Source of the DNA: Pontibacterium sinense
GTDB taxonomy: Bacteria > Pseudomonadota > Gammaproteobacteria > Pseudomonadales > Balneatricaceae
Direction of reading: 5' to 3'
DNA length: 64,000 bases
Assembly: GCF_015209595.1 (NCBI RefSeq)
Contig: NZ_JADEYS010000001.1
Location: 1 to 64,000, forward strand
Numbering within the stretch: the first letter of the stretch is position 1; the number at the start of each line of letters is the position of its first letter. Positions 33,062 to 42,710 of the stretch are shown piece after piece. A model generated the notes under the pieces. It was not told the DNA's origin and did not search any database. It saw nothing but the letters and a program-made list of their open reading frames with translations. The translations under genes were made by a program, and so were the position numbers.

Positions 33062-34429
33062 ATGGTACAGCAGCAAACCCTAGGAAATACGGACAGTTGT
33101 ATAGTGACAGGGGAGAGGCACAGTGGGAAGTTAACGCTAGTGCTAACCTTATTAAAGAGCGCTGAGTGTTTGCGCCCTGTCTTAATTACTCCATTTGAGA
33201 AAGAAACTAACAGCCGGAAAATGGATCAGACCCGCATCTTGGCGTCCAGCTTTTCAGGTTGTGAATCTTTTGAAATCTTATATGTGAAACCGGATTGGCG
33301 CTTACGTAAGCGTGATCTTGGGTTTAATTATCTTATTGATGATCTTCAGCAGGCCGTCGAACATGTACCCGGAGATGCGATCATCCTGCATCGGATAGAA
33401 GAGTTTTTCGAAGTGCAGGATCGCATTCATATTGAACTCTTTATCAGTGCCGTGACCAGTGCCGCTAAGCAGGTGGGGAAAAAGCTCTTTATAACCCTGC
33501 AACATGATGAGGCGCATCAGCTCTATCTGGAACAAGTTGAACGCTATGTCGATTTGGAGCTGTTGGTGGAGAAACCCGTCAATGGCATCGATACTCGGGA
33601 GGTAACGGTGCTTTACTCCTCGTTGCCGGTACAACAATCGAATTTTTCACTGGTGCGCAAAGCACTTGGGCATTTTGCTCTGCAAACTTCGGCGGATATG
33701 TCGACCGAAGAGTCGGTTGATAGCGGAAAGATATTGTTGATTTCGCAAGATACCGCATTGGTCAATAATTTGACTTATCTTCTGCGAGACAGCGATTTTA
33801 GTTTGAAAGTGATTGCGCCGAGTGTGGCTGAGATCGTACACCAGCTAATTTCTCGTCCAGAACTGATTATCTTCGCCGCAGCTGAATCAGAAACAGCTGA
33901 GCTGATGCGAATTGCGCGTGACAATCATCTTAAGGTTCTGCGTATTAGCACCGAGGGTTACGTGCGTAAGCTTGACCGTTTGCAGGCTTCACAGAAGGGG
34001 TATCTGGATCTGCTGGAGAGAAACTTCTATCTGGAAGACTTCGTTCTGGTGGTGGAGCGGGCACTGCGGACACGAATTTACGATACGAGTTTCAGCGAGT
34101 TACCAGAAGAAACCCCGTACTTAGATTGTAAACGAGGCTTCTTTGAGCGTGTACAAACGTTTGTGGATAACGGTCTCTGCTTCAGCATCTTCAGCTTCCG
34201 TACACCGGGAATAACGTGTCTGGAAAATGCACAAGTATTGGCCGGGCGGCCCTATGACATGGTGTGTTATGACGAATACAGTCATACCCTGAAGTTTTTT
34301 GCGGCTAATCTGTTGGCACATAACGCTGCACTAGTGGAACGTAAAGTGCTGGCTTCAGATCCAGACGCAGAATTGCTGGCGATTCAGGAGGCGCATGAGT
34401 TTCGGGCCGGGATCCCGGTCGAATGCTGA
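33062..34429 (+). CDS. BcsE-like three-domain regulator of exopolysaccharide
   Basis: A 455-residue cytoplasmic protein with the domain order of BcsE. Residues about 5-210 are RecA-like NTPase with a degenerate P-loop (G17-x4-G22-K23-L24). Residues about 221-345 are REC-like (KILLISQDTALVNNLTYLL, ISRPELIIFAA). Residues about 350-455 resemble a degenerate GGDEF domain (FFERVQTFVDNGLCFSIFSF, RPYDMVCYDEYSHTLKFFAA) without the active motif. An RxxD sequence (R338-D341) is a possible c-di-GMP site. In cellulose operons BcsE binds c-di-GMP and stimulates synthesis; a similar role for the polymer made here is inferred. Its stop overlaps the start of the TPR-porin gene. Confidence 0.55.
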   Translation: MVQQQTLGNTDSCIVTGERHSGKLTLVLTLLKSAECLRPVLITPFEKETNSRKMDQTRILASSFSGCESFEILYVKPDWRLRKRDLGFNYLIDDLQQAVEHVPGDAIILHRIEEFFEVQDRIHIELFISAVTSAAKQVGKKLFITLQHDEAHQLYLEQVERYVDLELLVEKPVNGIDTREVTVLYSSLPVQQSNFSLVRKALGHFALQTSADMSTEESVDSGKILLISQDTALVNNLTYLLRDSDFSLKVIAPSVAEIVHQLISRPELIIFAAAESETAELMRIARDNHLKVLRISTEGYVRKLDRLQASQKGYLDLLERNFYLEDFVLVVERALRTRIYDTSFSELPEETPYLDCKRGFFERVQTFVDNGLCFSIFSFRTPGITCLENAQVLAGRPYDMVCYDEYSHTLKFFAANLLAHNAALVERKVLASDPDAELLAIQEAHEFRAGIPVEC

Positions 34430-37400
34430 AGCATTGGCTGTATATCGTGTTGTTGAGTCTGTTGCCTTGTCCGGCGATGGCAGTGGAGATTGATGCTGCT
34501 TCTCTTGAGCAGGCGGTGGCGGCAGATCCAGAAGACCTGCGTGCCAGATTGGTATTAGGTCGCTATTACCTGATGGCTGGAGAGTTTGAAAAAGCCAGAG
34601 GGCAGCTTGAAGCTGTTGCAACACTAGACCCGGACTTGCCGTTGACAGCACGACTAACGCGTCAGCTTGATGGAATCCATGAGTTTTCGGATGCTCTTAC
34701 CCAAATAGATCTTGCTAACCCATATGATCAGACGCGTCTTGAACACGTGGTTAACCGCTTGTACAGCGCGCAGGCATATGAGCAGCTAGACACTCTGCTG
34801 GATTGGCTCAAGGCGTATGACTTTAAACTTCCCGTCAGCGTGCGTGAAATTTATGTACAGCGGTTGCTGGACCACAATCGTGTGGATCAGGCGCTAAACC
34901 TACTGGAACAAGCCTCTGGAAATGAACGTAGCCCTCTACTCCTGAGGTTACGCGCTAAGGCATGTCATCGTCTGGAACGGATTGATTGTGCTGTCCACGC
35001 ATACGGACAAGTCTGGAACGCTGAGCGTCAGCTTGACGATGGTTTGCAACTTCTGGCGCTGTTGGTCGAGAAAAAAGACCGCAATAAAGCCCAAATATTG
35101 CTGCAGCAGATGCAGCCGCAATGGCCTGATCATAAGCGCATAGCCGAGTTGAAGGTGGCACTGGATCAGCAAGAACAGGACAGCCAACGTGATCTTGAAA
35201 GTGCCTTTCATCTGAGCCCAGGGGATATCACATTACGTGCACTGGTTTCGTCGTTGTACAACAACAGTCAGCGTGAAATGGCGATTGAAGTACTTGATCG
35301 ATATCTGGCGGAGTTTACCCCTGACAACGATACCCGTTATTTTGCTGCCGAGCGCTACGCTTGGGAAACTCAATACGAAAAAGCACTGACGTTGCTTAGC
35401 GATATTCAACCCAACACGGAAAAGGTTCAGTTACTTCGGGCGCGTATACACGCCTGGCGAGGCGAGCTGGATATTGCAAAGCCGCAGCTACGTCATCTCA
35501 TCGACACGGCCCGCAATCGGGAGATTTTGTTGCAGAGTCGCATGATGATGGGGTTCAGCTATTACTGGGGAGGCGACTTAGCAACAGCTGTTACTTACTT
35601 CGACCCGCTGATGAAAATTGACAGTTCAACATTGGATTATCCTGCCATGGAGGAAGTCATCCTCTTGGGAAACAGGGACTACGACCGACTGATTGAGCTT
35701 TACGAAGCCCGCCTGTTGCAGCAGCCGGACAGCACAGATCTTATGCTGCAATTGGCTAATCTGTTTGAACAAAAGAAAGCCTATTCACAAGCACAGGATT
35801 ATTACGAAGGTTATCTGAAGCTGCGACCGGATGATCATGCGGTTCGCAAGAGGCTGGGTTTGTTGTATATCGAGCACCACGAATATGTTCGTGGTTTTCT
35901 GCATCTTGAGCGGCATGCATTCCAGCAATACAGTGCCGATAGCTTATTCCAGCTGGCTCAACAGTATTATTGGTCCCGTCGTTACGCTGACGCGAAGCGG
36001 ATTCTCGATCAGTTGACTCATCAGTTTCCAGATGACAAGCGGTCGAAAAAACTTGGAGAGCAGATCCAGAAGGAAGAGAAGGGGGCTCCGCTCGCGAAAA
36101 ATATCCGTGATCCCCATCAGCTGGAGCTGGCAAGGAAAGCCTTCGAAGCGGACGATTTCAGAAGTGCTTCAGCTCAGCTTAGCGAGTACCTCCAGCAGTA
36201 CCCCGCGGATATGGAGGCACACTATCTGTATGCCTTCACGTTGGCTCAACAGGGTCAGCATACCGTGGCGGCCAGTGAGTTCTATATCGTCAGTCGCTCT
36301 TATATGAACAGCGATGAAGTGTCCTATCACTATGGCTATAACCTGTCGCGTAGCGGTAACTACCGTGCCGCCCGGACAGTGCTGAAGAAACTTGCGCTGA
36401 AGTTACGAGAGACTCTTGAGCCGTCGTTGCAGCCTGTCCCGGATGAGCTGCAGGCATTTATAGAGAGTTGGCAGCACAGCTGGCAGGCACGAGATTTTTC
36501 TGCGTATAGCAAGCACTATGCTCCGGTATATCGTGAGAATGCTCGCTGGATACAACACAAGTCCGGCTTATTGAGCCGAAACAAGGATATTCAGGTTGTA
36601 CTCAGTGAGCTGGGCGTAGTGAAAGGCGCATCCTATGGTGATGGCGGTATGCGTTATCTGGTGCGCTTTGTGCAGGATTATCGATCTGACAGGTTGAGCG
36701 ATAAAGGCTTAAAACACCTGTTAGTTGATTGTGGCAGCAAGCCTGAAACAGAAGTTAACTGTTTGATTCAAAAAGAAAGCTGGAAAACTCTTCCTGACTC
36801 TGAAAAGAGTGCGGAGGAACAAGCGTATAAGCAGGAATTGTTGAAGCAGGTTGAACAAGAGCTGGAACGATTAGAAGTGGCCGCTCTGGAAAAGTCACCT
36901 CAGGATACGGTTGTGAACACTATCTACTTCGGTGAAGGTGTCGGCAAAGTGCTAAAGCCGGAAGGGGAAGTGTTATCCAGACGTGTTGCCGTTAAAGTAC
37001 CCTCTCATCCAACAGCACAGTTTGGCTTGCTAGCTCGGGACCTGGAAGCAAAGCGAGTGCCGGATGAGGGCATTGAAACGCAGGAACAGTTTGCTTTTCG
37101 GTATCGTACGTTTAGTGACTCGGATGACGTGGAATATCGACGTCCGGAGGTATCTGTGCAAAAAAAGTGGCGTGACTATCAGCTGCAGGCCGCTCTGGCT
37201 GCGGTTGAATTTCGTCAGCCGCAGTGCCGTAACGAACGAGGCTTTCAGTTGGATCTGAACGGCCGTCGCAATGAAATTACGGTTGGGGCTCGTTTGGATA
37301 ACATGCGGGATCAACTGCATCTGATGCCTTATTTGCGCTATCAGACTCAGGCAGAGGGTGTGTTTACAACCTGGTCAATGGATTATAGCTCGCTGTTTTT

Positions 37401-37926
37401 TGACAAACTCAGCTGTGCTTCGCTGGATCGTGAGCTGACGCGTTTGCAGCTTACGTTTAATCAATACCGGGCGTTGGGCCAGAAGCGCTCACTCTGGTAT
37501 GCGTTCGCATTGGGACGTGTCAGCGATGACAATATTGAAACCATCGGCCAGTATGACTACGCATTTTATAAAGGTGAGACGGAACGGCTGGATTACGCCG
37601 CCGCACTTAACGGTTGGTATATCTGGAACAGCCAGCCAACCGATGATTATTATTCACCGGATTTCTACGATTCTAGCCGCGTGCGTCTCGAAGCAACGTT
37701 GGATTTGGGTAAGGAACTGGACCTGATTGCTAACTCCAGTGCCGGTTACACCTTCACCGAGAAGCGTGCCCTGTATGACTACGGGCTCTGGCTAAAGTAT
37801 CCGATGGAGGAACGTGGCGTTGACGCGCGTGTGGGCTGTCAAAAAAGTAACTCTGGACGGACAGCACAAGCGAACAGAGCTTATCGCAGTACGAATTGTA
37901 CGGCGTCACTGGAGTACCAGTGGTGA
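34423..37926 (+). CDS. TPR-rich outer-membrane exopolysaccharide porin (PgaA/BcsC-like)
   Basis: A 1167-residue exported protein. The signal peptide (LYIVLLSLLPCPAMA) is followed by more than ten TPR-like repeats (for example LRARLVLGRYYLMAGEFEKA and LQLANLFEQKKAYSQAQDYY) up to about residue 660. Residues about 674-800 are an NTF2-like domain (FIESWQHSWQARDFSAYSKH). A short coiled coil near 805-830 and a C-terminal beta-barrel ending in EYQW complete it. TPR scaffold plus barrel is the architecture of PgaA and BcsC, which carry polymer through the periplasm and outer membrane. The NTF2-like insert between them is unusual. It overlaps both neighbours. Confidence 0.85.
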   Translation: MLKHWLYIVLLSLLPCPAMAVEIDAASLEQAVAADPEDLRARLVLGRYYLMAGEFEKARGQLEAVATLDPDLPLTARLTRQLDGIHEFSDALTQIDLANPYDQTRLEHVVNRLYSAQAYEQLDTLLDWLKAYDFKLPVSVREIYVQRLLDHNRVDQALNLLEQASGNERSPLLLRLRAKACHRLERIDCAVHAYGQVWNAERQLDDGLQLLALLVEKKDRNKAQILLQQMQPQWPDHKRIAELKVALDQQEQDSQRDLESAFHLSPGDITLRALVSSLYNNSQREMAIEVLDRYLAEFTPDNDTRYFAAERYAWETQYEKALTLLSDIQPNTEKVQLLRARIHAWRGELDIAKPQLRHLIDTARNREILLQSRMMMGFSYYWGGDLATAVTYFDPLMKIDSSTLDYPAMEEVILLGNRDYDRLIELYEARLLQQPDSTDLMLQLANLFEQKKAYSQAQDYYEGYLKLRPDDHAVRKRLGLLYIEHHEYVRGFLHLERHAFQQYSADSLFQLAQQYYWSRRYADAKRILDQLTHQFPDDKRSKKLGEQIQKEEKGAPLAKNIRDPHQLELARKAFEADDFRSASAQLSEYLQQYPADMEAHYLYAFTLAQQGQHTVAASEFYIVSRSYMNSDEVSYHYGYNLSRSGNYRAARTVLKKLALKLRETLEPSLQPVPDELQAFIESWQHSWQARDFSAYSKHYAPVYRENARWIQHKSGLLSRNKDIQVVLSELGVVKGASYGDGGMRYLVRFVQDYRSDRLSDKGLKHLLVDCGSKPETEVNCLIQKESWKTLPDSEKSAEEQAYKQELLKQVEQELERLEVAALEKSPQDTVVNTIYFGEGVGKVLKPEGEVLSRRVAVKVPSHPTAQFGLLARDLEAKRVPDEGIETQEQFAFRYRTFSDSDDVEYRRPEVSVQKKWRDYQLQAALAAVEFRQPQCRNERGFQLDLNGRRNEITVGARLDNMRDQLHLMPYLRYQTQAEGVFTTWSMDYSSLFFDKLSCASLDRELTRLQLTFNQYRALGQKRSLWYAFALGRVSDDNIETIGQYDYAFYKGETERLDYAAALNGWYIWNSQPTDDYYSPDFYDSSRVRLEATLDLGKELDLIANSSAGYTFTEKRALYDYGLWLKYPMEERGVDARVGCQKSNSGRTAQANRAYRSTNCTASLEYQW

Positions 37927-39230
37927 TGAAGGGAGTACTCTTTCTGGCCTTTATTGCCCTGCTGGCAGGGTTGTCGATTTTCTCAGTGATCGAACTGCAT
38001 AGTCTCTATTTCGCCATGCATTCGTTTATCGGCGAGCTGGGCGTGGTGATGCTGCTGATTTTTACGTTACTGATTACTTTGCGTTATCTTGGTTTGATGC
38101 TGTTCTCCATGCTGAACAACATCCGCCGTACGGCGCGCAGGCATAAGCCGAATCGTGACTATCCTAAGGTGTCGATCATTGTTCCGGCTTATAACGAAGA
38201 CGTAGTCATTCAGAAATCGCTAATCTCCATCATGGAGCAAACATATCCGCGACTTGAGATTATTGTGGTAGATGATGGATCTGCCGATGCGACCTTCGTT
38301 AAAGCTAAGCAGTTGGAATACGACAACGGAGTATCGTCGCTAAAAGTACTCCGCAAACCCAACGGCGGTAAGGCGAAAGCGCTCAATTATGGTATGGAGC
38401 ATAGTAGCGGCGAATTGATCATGGTGGTGGATGCGGATTCGAAACTATCTGACGATGCGATAGAGCGGATGGTGCCCTACTTTGATGATATACGTGTAGC
38501 GGCAGTGGCGGGGTCGGTGTACGTAAGCAACCGCATCAATACCCTGACTCGCCTGCAGGCACTGGAATATATCGAAGGCCTTAATATGGCGCGAAACGGG
38601 CAGGCATTTTTTAAGCTTGTATCGATTATTCCAGGTCCGATCGGCGTATTCCGCAAAACCGCTCTGCAAGAGGTCGGGGGGTACGATAGCGATACCTTTG
38701 CTGAGGATGCTGACCTGACCTTAAAGCTGATCGCAGCAGGTTACCGTATCGACTTCGAACCGGAGGCGTTTGCCTATACCGAGGCGCCGGACAGTCTGCT
38801 TGATCTGCTCAAACAGCGTTACCGCTGGACCCGGGGTATTCTTCAGTCGTTGGCAAAGCATAAGAGCATGATGTTGCACGTTATGCGCCGACCAAAGATC
38901 TCTCTGGTACTCTGGTATATGTTTTTTGAATCGATACTCTGGCCATTTATGGATGTGCTGGGGGCTTTGTTTTTCATTTATGTCTCATACACATCCGGTA
39001 CCAGTGCCTTTATATTTTATTGGTGGCTGCTGTTCACTTTGCTGGATCTTGCCGGGGCGTTGTACTGTGTGTTGACTACACGTGAGAGTCTGTCTCTGAC
39101 CTGGTACGCCATTTTCTACCGGCTCTACTTTATCTCTGTGATCAATGTGTCGAAGATCTTTGCGACGATCGAAGAGTGGATGAATCTAAAAATGGATTGG
39201 GGAAAGCTCAACCGGAAGGGGAACCTGTAG
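37926..39230 (+). CDS. Membrane glycosyltransferase family 2 (PgaC-like synthase)
   Basis: A 434-residue processive glycosyltransferase. Two N-terminal membrane helices are followed by the GT-A catalytic domain with IIVPAYNEDVVIQKSL, IIVVDDGSADATF, MVVDADSKL, FAEDADLTLKL and QRYRWTRG (the Q-x2-RW motif of processive synthases such as PgaC, BcsA and HasA). C-terminal membrane helices end it. Given the neighbouring deacetylase, the product is most likely an N-acetylhexosamine polymer such as poly-GlcNAc, but this is inference. The start ATG overlaps the preceding stop by one base; a ten-residue longer form is unlikely. Confidence 0.9.
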   Translation: MKGVLFLAFIALLAGLSIFSVIELHSLYFAMHSFIGELGVVMLLIFTLLITLRYLGLMLFSMLNNIRRTARRHKPNRDYPKVSIIVPAYNEDVVIQKSLISIMEQTYPRLEIIVVDDGSADATFVKAKQLEYDNGVSSLKVLRKPNGGKAKALNYGMEHSSGELIMVVDADSKLSDDAIERMVPYFDDIRVAAVAGSVYVSNRINTLTRLQALEYIEGLNMARNGQAFFKLVSIIPGPIGVFRKTALQEVGGYDSDTFAEDADLTLKLIAAGYRIDFEPEAFAYTEAPDSLLDLLKQRYRWTRGILQSLAKHKSMMLHVMRRPKISLVLWYMFFESILWPFMDVLGALFFIYVSYTSGTSAFIFYWWLLFTLLDLAGALYCVLTTRESLSLTWYAIFYRLYFISVINVSKIFATIEEWMNLKMDWGKLNRKGNL

Positions 39231-39413
39231 ATGGATTTAATCGCATTTATGTCGATGGTGATCCTGATCATCACCATTTTGACGTTGTCATTCGGCGTAG
39301 TCGCCTATTTCCTTTACAAGCTGCGCGAGAAGCGTGCTAAAAAGCAACAACAAGTGACGTACGAAGAATTGAGAGAAGAGAGCGGTGATGACTTCATCTT
39401 CTTTGAAAAGTGA
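39231..39413 (+). CDS. Small single-span membrane protein, 60 aa
   Basis: MDLIAFMSMVILIITILTLS begins a single membrane helix, followed by a basic-then-acidic cytoplasmic tail (KLREKRAKKQQQ ... FIFFEK). Its ATG is directly adjacent to the synthase stop. It takes the place occupied by PgaD in pga operons, where a small membrane protein binds the synthase and mediates c-di-GMP control. It is shorter than PgaD, with one helix instead of two, and I see no sequence similarity. A synthase partner role is inferred. Confidence 0.7.
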   Translation: MDLIAFMSMVILIITILTLSFGVVAYFLYKLREKRAKKQQQVTYEELREESGDDFIFFEK

Positions 39414-41283
39414 GCTAGGGGAAATGATGCGTTTCAACGCTTCCAAGTTATATAGCGCAGGTATTATATTTTTCTTTGCGGTGCTGACCATGAGCAGTGC
39501 GTTGGTAACCTACCAGCTCTATGTAAACTATTATCCACAGGCGGGCGCTGGTGGCAGCGGTGCTTTGGGTGGTAGTGAAGGTGGTTCAACGCTCTACTTT
39601 TTACGTTCAGAAGATACGTTGTCAAAGCTGAATAGTCTGGGGCTTGCGGATTACAATTACATTGATCGTCTTAACACGCTGGCCGATGGATATCGGGCCG
39701 CAGGTTTTGAGGTGAAATATGTTGTTGAACGAGAGATAGCCAGTCTACCAACGAATGCGGCACTGTTTGCGTTCGATACGGTTAATCTTTCAGATACGTC
39801 GATTGCCACTATCAACACGTTTTTGCGTGATGGCGGTTACCTGTTCTTCAACTACCACTTTGGCTTCCACGATGGCGAAACCTACCGTGCTAACGCGGCG
39901 ATCAAAGAGATCACAGGGTTAGAATATTCATCAAAAGCCTCCTACGTTGATACTGAAGATCTTCTATTCATATCGCCTAAAATTCTGTCGCCGTTGAGCC
40001 AGCGGATCTATCCGAAGGGGCACAAGATCGGGGTTGAACTCTATGACCCATTACCGGTGTTTGTCTCCAAGACACTGACCCCCGATGCTATTTCTACCAA
40101 CTGGGCGGGCACTGCCCCACTAGTGGTCACTGAGAACGACGTTGAGCAGGAGCTGACGTATGAGGAGTCTGGTGTGCTTTGGCATGGTCGGTATGGGAAA
40201 GGTAACTGGGTTTACAGTTCGCTGCCTTCATATAGCTTGTTTTCAGCTCCAGAAACTCCCGCTAAGTTGACCCAGCTAATGCAAGGTATTGCACAAGCGG
40301 CCACAGAACCTCTGCCGGTGGTGCCTTATCCCTATTTGGATAAGGACAAAGTGGTATTCGTTTCTGAAGATACAGAATATAAATTTGAATCCTTTCAAGG
40401 CTTTATCAATGCAGCCAATCGCTACCGGGTGCCGGTTACCGCATTCCTGGTTGCAGAGCTGGCCGAACAGTTTCCAGAGATGGTGAGAGAGGCTGCTCGC
40501 AGCCCTTATATTGAACTGGGGTCCCACAGTTACACTCACAAGAAAATCACGGAGACGGGCGAGGCAAATATCGTCAATGAGACGAAAGGATCTAAAACGC
40601 TGATCGATAAGATAGCCAACGATGACATCATGGGGTTTCGTCCGCCGCGTGAAGAGATCGATGAGCAGATGAACAGTATTCTTTCCGGTGCGAACTTCCG
40701 TTATGTATTGGAGAAGCGTAAAGACTACAAATACCCGACGATCGAGAGCATGGAAGCACCTTTATACGTTATTCCACGAAGCGGTACTGATGATTACCAG
40801 TATCTGGTCAATCTGGATTGGGATGCTGACGCTATTTTGCAGCGAATGATTGAGGAAACCGAGATAATCACTTACATGGATGGGTTATATAGCCTCAGTA
40901 TTCACACTCATCTGATGGCCTATAAAAAGAATATCAAAATTGTGGAAAGGTACTTTGAGTATCTGAATACTCAGCCGCAGCTAACGCCCATGACTGGAAT
41001 TGATATTGTTACCCGCGCCCGACAGGCGAAACAGATTCGCTACGAGGTGACCCCAACCCGTAAAAACTTCCTGATCCGGGTGAGTAATGACAACGGTGAA
41101 TCAGTTGAGCGCCTGATTTTCCGTGCATATTGGCCGCAGGGTAAGGTGCTGGGTGAGATCACTGCAGAACTGGTTGGTGCTGAGATCGACTACGCTCACA
41201 ATGTTGAACAGGGGTATACAGAAGTAACGGTGCACCACCTCAGTCCGAAGTCTGCTCTGAGTTTAATCGCTTCCTATGAATAA
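39388..41283 (+). CDS. Polysaccharide deacetylase (NodB-like) with N-terminal domain
   Basis: A protein of about 631 residues with an N-terminal membrane anchor (YSAGIIFFFAVLTMSSALV). An approximately 270-residue domain recalls a ThuA/glutaminase-like fold, then comes a NodB-type deacetylase domain with FVSEDTEYKF, GSHSYTHKKI (metal-binding His pair), MGFRPPREE, LDWDAD and SLSIHTHLM. A C-terminal beta domain ends it. It would de-N-acetylate the polymer in the periplasm, as PgaB does. The start may instead be the ATG at 39427 (MRFNASKLYS), which has AGGGGA just upstream; the longer form overlaps the previous gene by 26 bp. Confidence 0.85.
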   Translation: MTSSSLKSELGEMMRFNASKLYSAGIIFFFAVLTMSSALVTYQLYVNYYPQAGAGGSGALGGSEGGSTLYFLRSEDTLSKLNSLGLADYNYIDRLNTLADGYRAAGFEVKYVVEREIASLPTNAALFAFDTVNLSDTSIATINTFLRDGGYLFFNYHFGFHDGETYRANAAIKEITGLEYSSKASYVDTEDLLFISPKILSPLSQRIYPKGHKIGVELYDPLPVFVSKTLTPDAISTNWAGTAPLVVTENDVEQELTYEESGVLWHGRYGKGNWVYSSLPSYSLFSAPETPAKLTQLMQGIAQAATEPLPVVPYPYLDKDKVVFVSEDTEYKFESFQGFINAANRYRVPVTAFLVAELAEQFPEMVREAARSPYIELGSHSYTHKKITETGEANIVNETKGSKTLIDKIANDDIMGFRPPREEIDEQMNSILSGANFRYVLEKRKDYKYPTIESMEAPLYVIPRSGTDDYQYLVNLDWDADAILQRMIEETEIITYMDGLYSLSIHTHLMAYKKNIKIVERYFEYLNTQPQLTPMTGIDIVTRARQAKQIRYEVTPTRKNFLIRVSNDNGESVERLIFRAYWPQGKVLGEITAELVGAEIDYAHNVEQGYTEVTVHHLSPKSALSLIASYE

Positions 41284-42301
41284 GAATCTCTTGAACAGGC
41301 TACATCGTTGGTTGGTGGTCTGTTCGACCATCATGATGGTCTCGATGCCGGTTGAGGCACGTTTCTATCTGGGTGTGGGGGGATATGAGGTTTGCACCGC
41401 AGAGAATCAGCTCACCGCTTACCGTGATAATTGTCCACAGGCACATGTACCGGTTACGGATCTTTTACCGGTGTTGGCTCCAAATACCAATGCAGTCTCG
41501 ATCTGGATAAACCGGGACTGGCAGGAAGACTGGTATAGCGCCGAGGATATCCAGCACAAGTATATCGATCGTGGATACACACCAGTGTTCATTTTTTACT
41601 GGTTTGCCGACGACATCAGTCCTGAATTCGTAGAAACGAACCGCGAAGCCTATCTCAAGGACCTGCAACGCTTCACCACGTTCATTCAACAGATTGATGG
41701 CGAAAAGCTGGTTATTCTAAACCCGGAATTTAACCAAAACGGTATTGGTGCATATGCTCCGTTTAATGATCTGCTGATTGAGAGTATGCAGATGGTGCGT
41801 CAGGCACCGGATACAAAGGTGAGCTTTTGTGTTGGGGACTTCGGAGACTACAGCTATGTCCGTGATCTGCAAAACTGGAAGACGTTTCATCCCAGTATAG
41901 TGAGAGCGGCGCAAGAAGCTGATTTTATAAGCTTTCAGGAGATGCGTGCCGTGACCCGAAATTCTGTGCAGGGGCTAGATCAAACGCCATACCGTGCACT
42001 GGAGTTTGCGCGGTATCTACACGAGACCTACAACAAACCGACGTTTTTTGCGTATCTGGCACTATCGAGTTACGGATCTGAGGGCGAGGATGTGCAGGAA
42101 GCTGTGTACAAGCAATTCTCTGCGTTACTGCCGATCTTTAAACAGCAAGCAGACCTGATTGGATTTAACAGTTTCCACCTGTTGGACGTGCCTTATCATC
42201 AGGGCTATTTCAAAGAAGCGGAAAAGCATTTCGGTTTGATGGATCAGCGCGGGCGAGAGAAAGGGGCGATGGAAGCATTTCGTCGCCTAAATACGAACTG
42301 A
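41276..42301 (+). CDS. Periplasmic TIM-barrel glycosidase-like protein
   Basis: A 341-residue exported protein (signal peptide WLVVCSTIMMVSMPVEA). The mature part looks like a (beta/alpha)8 glycoside hydrolase: YTPVFIFYWFADD, VILNPEFNQNG and FISFQEMRAV place two glutamates at the ends of presumed strands 4 and 7. I cannot assign a GH family by eye. In pga operons the hydrolase is fused to the deacetylase in PgaB; here it is a separate gene overlapping the deacetylase stop by 8 bp. It probably trims or releases the exopolysaccharide. Confidence 0.7.
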   Translation: MNKNLLNRLHRWLVVCSTIMMVSMPVEARFYLGVGGYEVCTAENQLTAYRDNCPQAHVPVTDLLPVLAPNTNAVSIWINRDWQEDWYSAEDIQHKYIDRGYTPVFIFYWFADDISPEFVETNREAYLKDLQRFTTFIQQIDGEKLVILNPEFNQNGIGAYAPFNDLLIESMQMVRQAPDTKVSFCVGDFGDYSYVRDLQNWKTFHPSIVRAAQEADFISFQEMRAVTRNSVQGLDQTPYRALEFARYLHETYNKPTFFAYLALSSYGSEGEDVQEAVYKQFSALLPIFKQQADLIGFNSFHLLDVPYHQGYFKEAEKHFGLMDQRGREKGAMEAFRRLNTN

Positions 42302-42324
42302 ACTGCTGCTAGACTCAGATAGCA

Positions 42325-42355
42325 AAACGCCGGAGTTCTTAAGACCCCGGCGTTT
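42325..42355. terminator. Bidirectional terminator
   Basis: AAACGCCGG and CCGGCGTTT form a 9-bp GC-rich stem flanked by A/T-rich ends. It lies between the convergent glycosidase-like and yggX genes and can serve both. Confidence 0.8.
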
Positions 42356-42371
42356 ATCCGTGCTACAGGTA

Positions 42372-42644
42372 TTACTTAGACGGTGGTACGTAACCTTCCG
42401 CTTTTTCGTAATCTTCACCGGCCATGAACTTTTCCATTTCCTGCGTCAGAAATTCACGCGTTTTTGGGTCCATCATGCTCAGGTGTTTTTCATTGATCAG
42501 CATGGTCTGGTGATCAGTCCACTCCTGCCATGCTTTTTTGGAAACGTTGTCGTAGATATCCTGACCTTTAGCGCCGGGATAAGGGGCGCGTTCCAGCCCT
42601 TCCAGCTCTTCTTGGTATTTACGACAGAATACGGTACGGCTCAT
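42372..42644 (-). CDS. yggX: Probable Fe(2+)-trafficking protein YggX
   Basis: A 90-residue protein starting [20 protein letters not shown], with C7 and the conserved [14 protein letters not shown] and LSMMDP. It is implicated in protecting iron-sulfur proteins from oxidants and in iron handling. It lies directly downstream of mutY, an iron-sulfur enzyme, in the order usual for gammaproteobacteria. Confidence 0.97.
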   Translation of the reverse strand: MSRTVFCRKYQEELEGLERAPYPGAKGQDIYDNVSKKAWQEWTDHQTMLINEKHLSMMDPKTREFLTQEMEKFMAGEDYEKAEGYVPPSK

Positions 42645-42710
42645 CAGAGATCTCCAGAATACAAAATCGGTGCGTATACAAAATCAGTATGGGTCAGGAC
42701 CTGACCGGAA

